Source: Carallia brachiata
Taxonomy: Eukaryota > Streptophyta > Magnoliopsida > Malpighiales > Rhizophoraceae
Length of the DNA: 64,000 bases
Direction of reading: 5' to 3'
Assembly (NCBI GenBank): GCA_021464245.1
Contig: JADCRB010000024.1
Coordinates: 622,181 to 686,180 of the forward strand
In this document: piece after piece, positions 13,039 to 24,556 of the stretch
Layout of the letters: each line of letters opens with the position of its first letter
Position numbering within the stretch: the first letter of the stretch is position 1
Translations under genes and position numbers: made by a program
Notes under the pieces: model-generated
The model's database searches: none
What the model was told of the DNA's origin: nothing
What the model saw: only the letters and a program-made list of their open reading frames with translations

Positions 13039-15328
13039 CCTCCTCCCTCAATCAATCAATCAAATTATCAATCCTTTGGGGCTTTTTCTTCAACAACAAC
13101 AAAAGTCAAAAGCTAAATCTCCTAGCCAGGCTTTTGATTTGCATGCTGTGGAGTTGCAGACAACGTTCCGATTCCATTAACGGGTCGGGAAGTTTTGATT
13201 GGAGTGGACGCTGGGGGCTGGGGCTTCGGAAATGGGGAATAAAACGCCGCCGTTTTTTTTTCTGCTCTTGCCAATGCAAGGTGATTTTTTTTTGACCCAA
13301 TGGACGGTGAAATTTATCGATTTAGAAAACAGAACAATAAAGGAGAAATAAATAAAAGAGTGATAAATGCTCCTAACGAGACGACATATTTACATGGTAG
13401 GACCTTTGCCATTTTATATTCCGGTCCTAACATCGATGTAGTGGAATTTATATTGGATTCTTTGATGGGTAACCGAAGATCGAGTTTCACAAATTTATTA
13501 AAAGGAATTATGTCTGTCTAATTTAAGGCAGGACGTGTGTATTTACTTCTAAATTTGTGAAAAGTAAATTACGATAATCTTAAAAAAAATTACTGCTGAG
13601 ATATTTAAAATTTTAAATAATAAAATATATATTTAATTTTATCGGCTGACTATATTAAAATTTAAACTCGTGGCTTTATAAAAATACAGTTAAACTCTTT
13701 ATCAGTAAATAATACAGATAGATGTAATAGCATTTATAAGGACACATATTCTTGCGGAGTCAATGCTTCGTCAGGCCCATTTCGCATCACATAATTTCTT
13801 CTTCGGTACCAAGATTTTTAAAACATTAGAATTCAATTGCATTTTACGTCTTAAAATAATACAATTACATTTTTTTTTCGTGTCTATTACTCTATCATTT
13901 GAAAGTCTTTCTACAAAACAACAAAATTTCATGTCGGGTTATTTGTTTTAGAGACTATAATTATTATAAAAATTTATTAAAATATAAATATTAAATATTA
14001 CTAAATTAATTTGTATACTTGGAAATAAATTAAATTAAATTTTATTAAATATTGATGAAAAGAAAATATATTTTTACTCACTTTTGTTATAAGTATGATT
14101 TACTCTTAATTTTACACCACACAAATATATTTTGTCAATTTTTTTATGTCAAGTGGATCTTATTTAATATGTAATTATAAGATTATAAGTAAATTATATT
14201 CAAAACAAAACATGAGTCAAATTAAAGATAACAAAACATGAGTCAAATTAAAGATTTTCTTTATTTATATATCCTAATCAAATCACCAAGGATACTTGTG
14301 TTCTATAAAATATGCAAAGTCTAGGTTAAGTCGATAAGCATATTCATTGTTGTGCCATTCATTCATGATGTACAAAAGCGTTTCGTTAGAGGAGGGTGTT
14401 TTCTAGTGCTTTTGTTGCGAGGCTTAAGAGAGAGGCTCATATTTGAGGGATGAGATTAGTGAAATCATGTGTGAGTTATATAATAGACAAAATATCACTT
14501 GTGAAATAATCTCCCAACTAATGTGACTTAAATAAACAGTTGTGTGAATAAACTCACAAACTGACTTTGTCTTTCGGTATTCGACCTTATAATCTTATTA
14601 AAGATAATGGGTATTCACAAAACTGCGTTCATATTATAAATCTTTTTATGAAATATATGTGTGCACGCAGAAGCTGCAGTTCAAGGACCAAAGAAGAAAA
14701 CGTAGTTCATAGATAAAGATGAATTGAACTCAAGAAATGTCAGCATGATCATACCTTCTCTATTCTGGGCTCGAGTTTTGAGAGTTTCATGTTGTAAATA
14801 TTATTTTAGTTAGAAAAGATTTAGAAATATTAAGTTTTATAATTGATTCTGTACACAATAAGACACGAGAAAAATAAATTTATATAATTAATAAAATTTG
14901 GAATTAAAATTTTATTATTGTTGTAATTTGAAATACTCCAAACTTAAATAATCCAAAATTTGATAAACTCAAAATCTAATCAACTCGAAATACCTAAAAC
15001 TCAAAATATCCTCATTTACTATCACCCAATCCATTCATTTGTTACCTCTTAATGGAAATTCTCTCTAAGGCAAAGCGGCATAATTTTAGTCTCTGAACCA
15101 GGAATTGAGATAAATAATCATCCATTCAACAGATGCGGACCAACCGCATATATCTAGATTCTAGTCTAGTAACCAATTAACCACAGCTAAAAAAAAACCA
15201 GTAAAAAAGCAAAGAAAATAAAAAGCCTAGGAAGATAGGGAAGTACAAGGGAAAGCAATTAAGGGCCAAAGTTACGTTCCATCCACAAGGAAACTAGTGG
15301 TAATCCTTAATTAATTAATTAACTCTAG
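13039..15328. other. Gene-free spacer between VPS29 and the PRE gene
   Basis: The first 200 bp are probably the VPS29 promoter and 5' UTR. The rest is AT-rich spacer with a 26-bp tandem duplication at 14204-14255. I see no conserved coding sequence. Confidence 0.5.
14204..14255. repeat. 26-bp perfect tandem duplication
   Basis: Two adjacent identical copies of a 26-bp unit containing AACAAAACATGAGTCAAATT (14204-14229 and 14230-14255). The identity suggests a recent slippage-type duplication. Confidence 0.95.
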
Positions 15329-15902
15329 TTATTGCCCAAGTAAGTTCCTAAGTAGTGCCTCCTGGGCAGTGTCAGCAGTTGTCAGCAGCTCAGACAGGCG
15401 CTCACTAAGATTGTCAACCTCTCGGTTTAGGCTTCGTATGCAGTTGCACGTTTCCTGTAAGACCTTGGCAGCCGAAACCTATATATGTGAACAATCAAAA
15501 GAAATCCCATTAAATTTTTTGATTAATTAGGCGAAGCTTTGGTCATTAATCTGATCTAGTTCCTGCTATACATATTCTTTATCTAGGTGTCTAAAAGATA
15601 TAGTGATCACATGCATTGTTATAATTAGCCACAAAATGTGTTTTCTGTTACAATGGATATAGATGTCAGGATGTTAATAATTAGAAAAACAAGGCCAAAT
15701 TAACTAAGAGAGGAGAAGGACTAATGAGAATTGTAGTGAGAAATACAAATAACAAAAAATGTTCCACCTTGTCTGAACGGCAATTCCGAATCTCGGGGAC
15801 AAGCTGTTGTAACTTGGTAACAAGATCAAGGATCTGATCATCTGTGATTCTTGAACTTGAACTAGTTCCTGATTGCCTTGATCGGGACCTTCTGCTAGAC
15901 AT
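15329..15902 (-). CDS. PRE: PRE-type atypical (non-DNA-binding) HLH protein
   Basis: Two minus-strand exons: 15768-15902 ([20 protein letters not shown] to NCRSDK) and 15329-15478 ([17 protein letters not shown] to NLLGQ), split by a 289-bp GT-AG intron. The product is 94 residues, the normal size for PACLOBUTRAZOL RESISTANCE / KIDARI proteins. Helix 1 is [18 protein letters not shown], the loop is RNCRSDKVS, and helix 2 runs from [12 protein letters not shown] to SERLSELL. The basic region is only RRSRSR and lacks the Glu/Arg residues that contact E-boxes. Members of this family sequester other HLH factors such as IBH1-type repressors and promote cell elongation downstream of brassinosteroid, gibberellin and light signals. 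The intron falls at the family's usual site in the loop. Which PRE paralogue it is cannot be fixed here. Confidence 0.95.
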
Positions 15903-16270
15903 CTTCTTAACACAATTACATGTATATAAACTTGCCAAAAATATTTGAATAAGGAACAAATTAAGCTTGATTAATGGGGCTTAAAAGAGAGAAGAAACTA
16001 CTTGTCGGAGTGCAAACTATAACTTGGGTATCTATTTACTCAGATGATGACTACTCTAACTTCAAAAGAGCAAAATAAATAGAGAATTAGTGTCAAGGCT
16101 CTAGAGACAAGTAATGGGAAAAGTGAGGATTGCACTTGTCAGACCGCGGCCAACACAACTTACACAAGTTGTGGGAGTCAAAAGAGTGGAGAAGGCAAGT
16201 TGCATTCATGGCAGAAAGCAGTGTGCTGATTAAACCTGTTTTTAAATGTGATTTTGCTGGGGCAGTGTTT

Positions 16271-16297
16271 GGGGGGGGGAGGGGTGTGGGGTGGAGA
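16271..16297 (+). promoter_or_regulatory. G-quadruplex-capable G tract upstream of the PRE gene
   Basis: Runs of nine, four and four G with one-to-three-base loops, about 370 bp upstream of the PRE start codon on the opposite strand. Folding potential is read from sequence; a regulatory role is only inference. Confidence 0.4.
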
Positions 16298-17061
16298 GGA
16301 GAATCAATTTTCTGATGAACCCATTAGATATGGACTCATTATTCAATTATAATCAGTGATTGTTATGTAAAAAGATTATCGGTTATCATTGTATATTTGT
16401 GTCATGTTTGTAAGTATCAAGTATCATTTTTTGTATCTTTATAATATTTTTGCTCTCAATGTAAAATTTTTCTACTGTTGTGCATGACTGTATGATCATA
16501 AGTACAAGATATTATAGATTTTGCTGTACGCATATGCTGTCCTTTGCAGCAATAATTGAGAGAGCTTGCATGAATTGTATGTTTGGGCTACATCGATCTA
16601 CAATTGATTGATCATGGAGACAGAACACACACTAAGGAGAATTTTTTTGTAACACGTGAGCAGCGGCCCTTCCATTGATTGAAAAGCTAGAGATTCAGAT
16701 CAACAAGCATTAGAATTTCCTCGTACATTACATGCAATTCAGAGAAATTAGTAAAATTTCAATATGCCTATCTGGGCCGTCCAACATCTGACATGATGAA
16801 TCGAATTATTGTTAATAGCTGTTATTCTCTTGCTAAAGTGTACTATTAAGTACCAACATCTTAGTGAAGAAAATAGAATAACCCATATGGGAATTTGTAT
16901 TAATTCTTTGGATGGAATCAATTTCTCTTGCCTTTTCCACATGAGCAAGGCCAGACATATCATATGCATGGCAGCCAATATTAAGGACTGAATAATATTC
17001 GCCTGTACATGATCTGCAGTCTTCAATACACATATAATATTAGCTTTCAGATGTATTATAT

Positions 17062-17532
17062 CAAAGTTGTCAGAATCAGACCGGTCATCGAATCAAAAAT
17101 ATTAGTGGGTAAATATTCAATCGGTCGAACTGGTATTTGAACCGGTATTTAATAATATATATATGTATAAAAGTAATTAAAAAAATAATAATTATAGATA
17201 ATAATTAAATATTAATTTTTTTAATTTTAAAGATGAAATTAAAATTTTTAATCCAATTTAAGACTAAATTAAATTTTTTAATTAAATATAGTACTTAAAT
17301 TATGATTTAAATAATTTTTGGGGTCAAATTACAGTTTATGAATTTTTCAATTTCAATGAATCGGTCCAACCAGTCCGGTTTTCACCGGTTTTAAATAGTT
17401 CTTGATCGGTTTTGACCTATTTTGACCGGTTCGAGTCATCTCTCCAAATTTCCCTAAATCGGCCCGGACCCTCGGCCAGTCACCGGTTCAACTGGTCCGA
17501 CTAGTCGATCCAGTCTGATTTTGAAAACAGTG
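17062..17532. mobile_element. hAT-like MITE, copy 2
   Basis: A 471-bp element with imperfect terminal inverted repeats: left CAAAGTTGTCAGAATCAGAC and inverted right CACTGTTTTCAAAATCAGAC. Both ends fit the hAT terminal rule. The 8-bp flanks TATTATAT (17054-17061) and CATTATAT (17533-17540) agree at 7 of 8. Sub-terminal regions are CCGGT-rich and the core is AT-rich. No ORF. It is collinear along its length with the element at 38816. Confidence 0.85.
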
Positions 17533-17540
17533 CATTATAT

Positions 17541-20119
17541 ATATGCAAGATATTGTGTTTCTAGTTGATTACATTTTTCTGAAGAACTACATATGCGTGC
17601 AAAATTCACTGTAGTTTTTCTTTCTTAAGGGACAAAACAGGCTATCTCAACTGTGATTTTGTGAGAAGTCAAGGTAGCATCTGCAGCACAATTTTATTCG
17701 ATGTGCTTTATTTGATTCAGAGATGGAACACGTCACATCTCACACAAACGTGCAAAATTCACTCTCATGGGGCCTTGGAGAATCACAAAGTACATGTTGG
17801 CCAACTATCTAATTAACTCTTAACAGAGCAAAAACAAGATGATTCCTATCCGCATAACGACTAGTAACAAATTAATGAATAGCAGAGATGGAGGGAGTGG
17901 TCAGCGCGCATCTGGGGGCACATGACCTTGATCAAATGGACAGCGCAGACTGTGCTGGCTCACAGCCAGAGGAGCTCCTATATGTTTTAGTTTAATAAAG
18001 CCCCACCAATCCGGTGGTCTGGTTTCCTCTGCTCGATCGACTCCAACATGCATGAGGCTGTACTGTATAGAAGTTTGACACTCCAAGAAAGATAGACAAT
18101 GATTTCTTAGCATATGCTATGCACTATTTTCTTGTATTATACATTAAGAAAAAATTTGGTAATTTTATTTAATTAATTTTAAAGTAGTTATAAAATAACA
18201 GTTGAATTCATAATAAAATGAAAAATTGATAAAATGCTAGAGCCATTAAAAGAAATTGTACGGTTGCTTTTTGTTATTTATCTAAAAGCATATAATGATA
18301 CTCTGTGTTGGACATTGTTCAGATGTTCAATGCAAGATCCCCCCTCCCCCCGGGTTTCTTTTGTATGATCTCTAGGTAACTAATTCAGTTTAACAATCAA
18401 ATTCAAAACTAACACAGACCAAATCTGGTTTATGTTGTTGCTTTTTTTTTAAAAGTATTTTAGAGTTGGTAGTTTAATGGTTTAAGGAAGAGAATGTAAG
18501 AGATTGACTAAGATTTGAATATCAATTCTCTTAATTGGAGGTCACTGCTTTCAATTACTTTAATTATTATTTCGACTTATTATTCCTTGGAAAAATATAG
18601 ATGACAATGCAATAGTGGTAATATAAACTATTGAATCATAAAAGATTTATTAGATTAAAAAATAAATAAATAAACCGTTGGATGTCGTTAAATTAGTTAT
18701 ATACCTCCCAAGTTTCTTTACTAAGTGTGTCAATATAATCTTATTTTGGTTGATTGTTAAATGGGTTAGAGGTACTGTTCCACGGACTCGCCAGAAAGTT
18801 TTTTTTGGAATTCCTTATTTAAGGTAAGCTAATCAATTTATATCATAAGTTATGAAGCAGCAAATTTTATGATACCAGATAAGCGTCACTGAACAGTTTG
18901 TAACTTCAAAAATTTAACGTAAATTTAGTCTAACTAATTATTCTTGATAGGATTTGAACCCTAATATTTTTCACCCAAAGTTCGATCTTATACCAGCTAA
19001 TATTTCTCATCCAGAATCCGATTCCCGTAATTTTACTTTGATTTCTTTAGTAATTTTATGTGCAGTTTAGCTGTGCCCATCTTATATATATAGACAGACC
19101 AGCAAAAGCCCATATAATATTTCACCGAGGCCAACAAGTCCATATATTCAAAACATGACTAGTTGGCATGAATTCCAAACTTTTCCAATTAAGACCGTAA
19201 CAATGACATCCAAGATCAATATGATTATCCATGAGTGGCCATATCGATCAGTGGCCGCCGATTAGATGAATTACAAATTGATTCCCCCTGCTGGAAAGGA
19301 AAAAGGATTACTCATTTCCAAATGGTCATACACAGCCAAATATGAGGTCCCGAGCAGCATATGCACAGCTATATAATAGCAAATTCTATATTTTCGGCGA
19401 CTAAATAGGCCATGCAAATTGAGCATAATGTTACTTCTCCTGGTAATTCAATATGATTGGTGGGCCTGAATTGGAATGTTTCTCTACGTGGAAACATCGA
19501 GACCTTGTCTTTTGCTTACAGGAACCTAGTTTTTAGTGAAATTTTATTGAAAAAATTCAATTTGCTTTCGTTTAGTAGGAAGAAATGGCGGATTTTATAT
19601 AAAACAACTCCAAGAGGAAAAAAAAAAAAGGACAATAATTAAAAAAACAATGCCGAATTATATGTGGCTACTTTCGTCCCCACTTTACTGTAAAATGATT
19701 AATGGGCAGGTCAGGAAATTGATTAATGGGCCCTTATCTCTAATGATGGGCTTATTCGAGTATGCAGAATCTACCAAGGACCTACACAGATGGACCTACT
19801 TTACGCTTGAAAGATAAAGAGAATTGGGTTGAACCCATCCATAGGACCAAAAAAAAAACAAGGGTTAAACCCTTAAAAAGAAAAAGAAAAGGAAAAAAGA
19901 AAAGGCGCTAATAATTGTGAAATTAATATATTAAGCTCGAGAACTCAACAATAGATGATGTAATTTGAGATTATTATTTCTAACTCAAAGATCTCTTACC
20001 CTTCTCTATTTGTCACTATTCGACTACCGATTCTAAAAAGTCCTAAACTCAATAAATCAAGTGCGAACCTTTAAGCAACGCTAAAAATCATAAAGCAAAG
20101 TTGTTCAAGAGATACTTTA
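17541..20119. other. Gene-poor AT-rich spacer
   Basis: No coding, tRNA or rRNA signal was recognised. The stretch contains short poly-A/T runs and degenerate repeat debris. A small inverted pair CTGGCT/AGCCAG occurs near 17960 but is too short to call. Confidence 0.4.
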
Positions 20120-20645
20120 GAAAGTGTTTGTTTTGGAAAGATTCAATATGGGAATAGAAATCAACTGTTTGATTTTTATTTTAATTATTTATTTTTTTAA
20201 TAAAATAGATTCTCATTCTTTTAAAATAGAAAATGAGATTCTTAATTTTATTAAAATTTTGATTCTTATTAGTTACTTATCAATCATTGTCATTTCAGGC
20301 AATAACCTCAATAAAAACTTCCTTAAAAAAAAATTACCTCCAAATTAGATAGGGGAGAAAAAGAGGAAGAAGGGGAGAGAAATTTTTTTAAATTCAATAC
20401 ATTTTTTATTCAATCATGTTTTTATTTTTAAATTACATAATTATATTTTTTTGTCAATCAAATTAGATACCCAAAAAAATAATTCGATTTCGATTTTGAA
20501 TTGAATCAAATAATTACAAACGAAATCTGATTTTAATTTTGGAGTATACCAAATATATTTTAAAATTTGCGATTCCATTTTTGATTCCACTTATTCTTAT
20601 TCCGATTCTGATTCTCATTATGAACCACAAATCAAACAACCCTTT
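20120..20645. mobile_element. MITE-like element with imperfect inverted ends
   Basis: The left end AAAGTGTTTGTTTTGG and the inverted right end AAGGGTTGTTTGATTTG are similar, and the similarity continues for about 45 bp (TTCA-TATG-GAAT-AATC spacing). The TGTTTGG-like end resembles PIF/Harbinger MITEs. It is non-coding, and no clear target duplication was established. Confidence 0.5.
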
Positions 20646-20980
20646 ATAGTCTGTTGGATTGCGAGATTTTAGGGAAAAAAAAAGTTGTGATAAAGAAAAT
20701 TATGAGAAAAGAAAATTATAAGAAAATAATGAGAAACTAAAATTTTATATTTGAACTGTATTAGAAAATATGAGAAAGAAAAGTTTATTGATGAAATGAC
20801 AAAAATATCCTTATAAAAAATTGAATAATTTGTTAAAAATACAAAAAAAACCTTTATAACTAATTGAATGGACTGAGGCTATTGTAGCCATTACACCTTT
20901 TTTTTTTTTTTTCTCTGTTTTCCTTCCCTGACACACGTTTCTTTGCTTTTGCCGATACCTTTCCAATTGTTTTCTTTTGC

Positions 20981-21474
20981 CTAAAATTTTAAATTGGTGA
21001 TTAACGATTTGGATTAAAATTTAATTATAAATATAATATCTTTTTAAATAAAATTAGTTTCAATATTTTGGTTAAAATCTAATTAAGGACACAATATTTT
21101 TTTTAAATAAAATTGATTCCCAATATTTTTACTATAAAATAATTTAATATTTTTCTGTTATCTAACTATCTAATTTACTAAAAAGTATATTATCTGTTTG
21201 ATCATCTCTTTGTATCATATTTTTAATAACATTTTATCTGATAAGGAAGTGATCTAACAGATAATATATTTATTGGTAAATTAGACAATTAGATAATAAA
21301 AAAATTTTAAAATATTTTATAGTGAAAACGTTGTGACTGATTTTACCTAAAAAAATGTTGTGTCCTTAATTAGATTTTAGCCAAAACATTAGGGACCGAT
21401 TTTATCCCAAAAAAACGTTGTATTTATAATTTAATTTTAACTTAAATACTAGACACCAATTTAAGATTTTGACA
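20981..21474. mobile_element. Long fold-back (inverted repeat) element
   Basis: Two arms of about 225 bp (20981-21206 and 21248-21474) are near reverse complements with a loop of about 40 bp. Shared blocks include TTAAATTGGTG, AAATCTAATTAAGGACACAA, ACTATAAAATA and ATATATTATCTGTT with its complement. The loop itself carries a further partial inversion. It has no ORF. It could be a fold-back MITE; if transcribed it would form one long hairpin. Confidence 0.85.
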
Positions 21475-22637
21475 TTTTCTTTTTCATTTCCAAACAAATG
21501 AAAATGTCTCGAATTTAATGTTTTCTTTTCTTTTCTTTTCTAATCTATTACCAAATACGCGGTTAGTGTTAGATAATTTAATAATAAAAAACTCATTTTT
21601 CTCAAGGAAAAATATTGGCGGCGGTAAAAGTAGGTCGACCCCACCAAGAAATTAGTGGAAGAAAAAGTTTGAATTTTTTTGAAGAAAAATTTTGAATATA
21701 ATTAAGTATGTTTATGATAATATTAAATATTATTTAAATTTTAAATTTTAAAATAATAAAAAATTTCTTGTAGTGCTATTTCAGTAAGGACTGGAACTGT
21801 CAAGTGGTGGTTAGAATAAAAGTCCTGACCCATGTAATGCTTCTCTTTTCATTTTTTTTTTTAATTAGCTTTTGGGATAAAAAAAATAATCCATATTAAA
21901 TAACACACAATTTAATGAGCCATGACAGGAGAACAGAACATGCAAAATTCAAACACACAATTAAGAGATTTTAAAAGAACCTTATGACTAGTTGTGCTTC
22001 AACTTTCAAGTAAAGTTGATTAGGTAAGAACTAATTTAAGGACACCTATGAATATTATATCACTTATTACTAAATAATATAAACAGGTACGAACTATGTC
22101 TTTGTAGTGAAATTCAAAACAACCGCTGGTAATTTGGTTTCGTGACTAGGAATTCCTCTACTTTTCTTATCCTGAATGCACACTTCAAATTGCGAACCCA
22201 AATCAAAGAGATAAGATCTGAACTTAAAATCTCCTAACCAAAGAGATTAGTGGCCACTCTAGCATTTCTGTTGATATTTCTTTTTGTCGCATTTGATAAG
22301 ATTGTGATGGAATTTAGTACTGTCAGCAAGGAAGTTTCTTGGCCATGACTTGTCATGTACTGACCAAAATTCTAAATTACGCTGGCAACTCCAATTTTTT
22401 GTGGGAATCAATTTCCTACAATACTTTGATTAAAAAAAAAAAAAAGAGTACAGATTTTGTGCAATAGGAACTTTTGGGATCCAATCTATTTGTATAAGGA
22501 AAATCTCTCTAACCCTTTTTTTTTTTTTTTAATTTTTTACACAAACATGATAGAATCATTTGGAACAAATACAATAAGATTCTATATAAAATGCAAAGAA
22601 TGCAATTACGTGTCCCGAGACTTTTGTTTTAAGATTT

Positions 22638-22766
22638 TGTACCGAATGAAACCGCAGCTGTTATTTTTGAAACTGCGACTGATATTTTTGAAATGTAAAA
22701 ATAACAACTGATTCAAAAATATCAGTTCTAATTTCAAAAATAACAGTTTCAATTTCATTCGGCACA
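22638..22766. repeat. 129-bp hairpin-forming inverted repeat
   Basis: Left arm with ACCGAATGAAA, CTGTTATTTTTGAAA and CTGATATTTTTGAA; the right arm contains the complements of all three in reverse order, ending TTCATTCGGCACA. Loop of about 20 bp. It could be a small MITE or a small-RNA hairpin. Confidence 0.8.
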
Positions 22767-23859
22767 TAATTCGGCATAAAAATCACCGGTCCACCAATAT
22801 TTATTCAAATGAAAAAATATTTTATACTCCACGAAAAATATTTTATGTGACATATAAGAGATTTTATAATAATATAATAAATATTTACATAAAATTTCTC
22901 TATATTATATAAAATATTATTTGTACATCATAAGATGGATGTAGTATAAAACTTAATTGTATCCAAATGAGTTGATAAAATTGCATGTCGATTTATTTGG
23001 GTTCTTTGTATAATAGCTCTAGAAAGATTTAGTGGGGAATCACTTACGAAATAAAAAGAAAAAAACAAAGAGAGGGAATCTCAACACACAGGGAGATCCC
23101 TAGTCGGCATTTTACTTTATTAGGTTGATGCTGAATTCAAGTGCCTCCGTATAATGCGATCTGCTGAATGAGAGAATATGTTGCACAAGCACATCCATTG
23201 GTGGGCGGCCATGGCACATTATTCATTTCAACATTGGCCGTTCGTGCATTGCTGCACCCCGTCGTTTTCCAAGCCTGCCTATATTTGCTTGCTACTGTGA
23301 CATATAAAATGACCATATTATAGGATCTATATATGTGTGTACCATTCTGGGAATTTATTCTTGTACTATAACTGAAGTGCCAATCATCTGAACAAAGATA
23401 TATAAAATAGTTCATTGATTCTCAACTAAATTATCGAGGCCACTACATGTGATCCACACCCACTAATGTTTACATAAGATAATAATATCTGAAGAAAATT
23501 TAAACGATTACATTTTATTTTTTTAATCTATTAAAAAGTCAATTTAGCTATATTTATGCTATATAATAAAAATAGCTCTTTAAATCATATAAATTCTACA
23601 TCCCGTTTCTTAGAATTAACCTAAAACTTTTAGAATATACAAGTACAAATTCTAACTATTGGAGTGTCTATTAAAAATAACAGATCACATTTTATTAATT
23701 TTTTTTATCAATAATTAAATTCTGTTATATGATATAAAACACGACAGATAAGGCCAAATTGGGCCTAGATTAGAGTTGGCCCAGAAAGAAGCCTGTCAGG
23801 CTCGAATCTGGCCTGAATCGGAGCTCAGGCAAAAAGGTTTGCATAAGCGTAGTCAATGT

Positions 23860-23901
23860 ACTTTTGCATATTTGACCAAAAAAAAAAAAACTTTTGCATA
23901 T
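23860..23901 (+). mobile_element. Tail-only retroposon insertion with 12-bp target duplication
   Basis: ACTTTTGCATAT occurs at 23860-23871 and again at 23890-23901. Between them lies only TTGACC followed by a poly-A run. This is the footprint expected of an extremely 5'-truncated target-primed insertion. Confidence 0.65.
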
Positions 23902-24299
23902 GAGGAATATAAATCCCAAATCGAACGGGGGCAATAATCAACAAAGCTCGGGGTGAGCCGAGTCTAAACAAGCCCGCAATAACCCAATCCCTATACCCCA
24001 TATAATAAGGAAAACTGTTTATGTCCCGAAAAAAAATATTTAGTGAGCGTCTGTAATGAAATAACTATTATAATTTGTGCAACCACAATAATAAAATATA
24101 GAATGAAAAAAATAATAATTTTATTATTTTATATTTTATTAATATATTTACATAAAGTTGAAAAATCGTTATGTTATAAATATTTTCATTGGACATTTTT
24201 ATCCGGACATGTATTAAATCCCATAGAATAACATCTTTCGTTGGGGCGCGGCCTTCTACTTTGAAGCATAAATTCAACTCAATCATGAAGATGAAGATT

Positions 24300-24556
24300 A
24301 AGGGTGTGATTGGATAGTGAGAATTTAAGTAGAAAGTGAATAGAAAAGAAAAGGAATAGAAAATAGTATAGTAATGATGATGTTATGATTGATAAAAAGT
24401 AATGATAAGAGAGAAAATGAATAGTAATTTGTGAGAGAAAAAGTAAAAGGTAATTGTTTGGATTGATAGAAAATGAATAGAAAAGAAAATGAGTAGAAAA
24501 TTTTAAAATTTTCTTTTCTTTTTCTTTTCCTTTGAAAAGTTACCAAACACGGTGTA
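24300..24556. mobile_element. Harbinger-like MITE, copy A
   Basis: Begins after TTA with AGGGTGTGATTGG and ends CCAAACACGGTG before TAA, consistent with a 3-bp TTA target duplication. The body is made of A/G-rich GAATAGAAAAGAAAA-type motifs and is non-coding. The same body occurs reverse-complemented at 30774-30990. Confidence 0.7.

Larger units (their letters stand above)
21475..24296. other. Gene-poor AT-rich spacer
   Basis: No convincing gene. It contains the short hairpin at 22638 and a tail-only insertion at 23872. An open frame on the minus strand at 23137-23415 has a Cys-containing C-terminal half but no recognised domain. Confidence 0.4.

Noticed and set aside
13300..13521. Plus-strand 73-codon ORF
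   Set aside because: Composition like translated spacer, no domain, and no splice context.
17880..18115. Possible microRNA or small gene on the minus strand
   Set aside because: No match to a known mature microRNA that I recognise and only a 6-bp stem is evident.
23137..23415. Minus-strand 92-codon ORF with a Cys-containing C-terminus
   Set aside because: No recognisable domain, no signal peptide, and no surrounding gene structure; not enough to call a gene.
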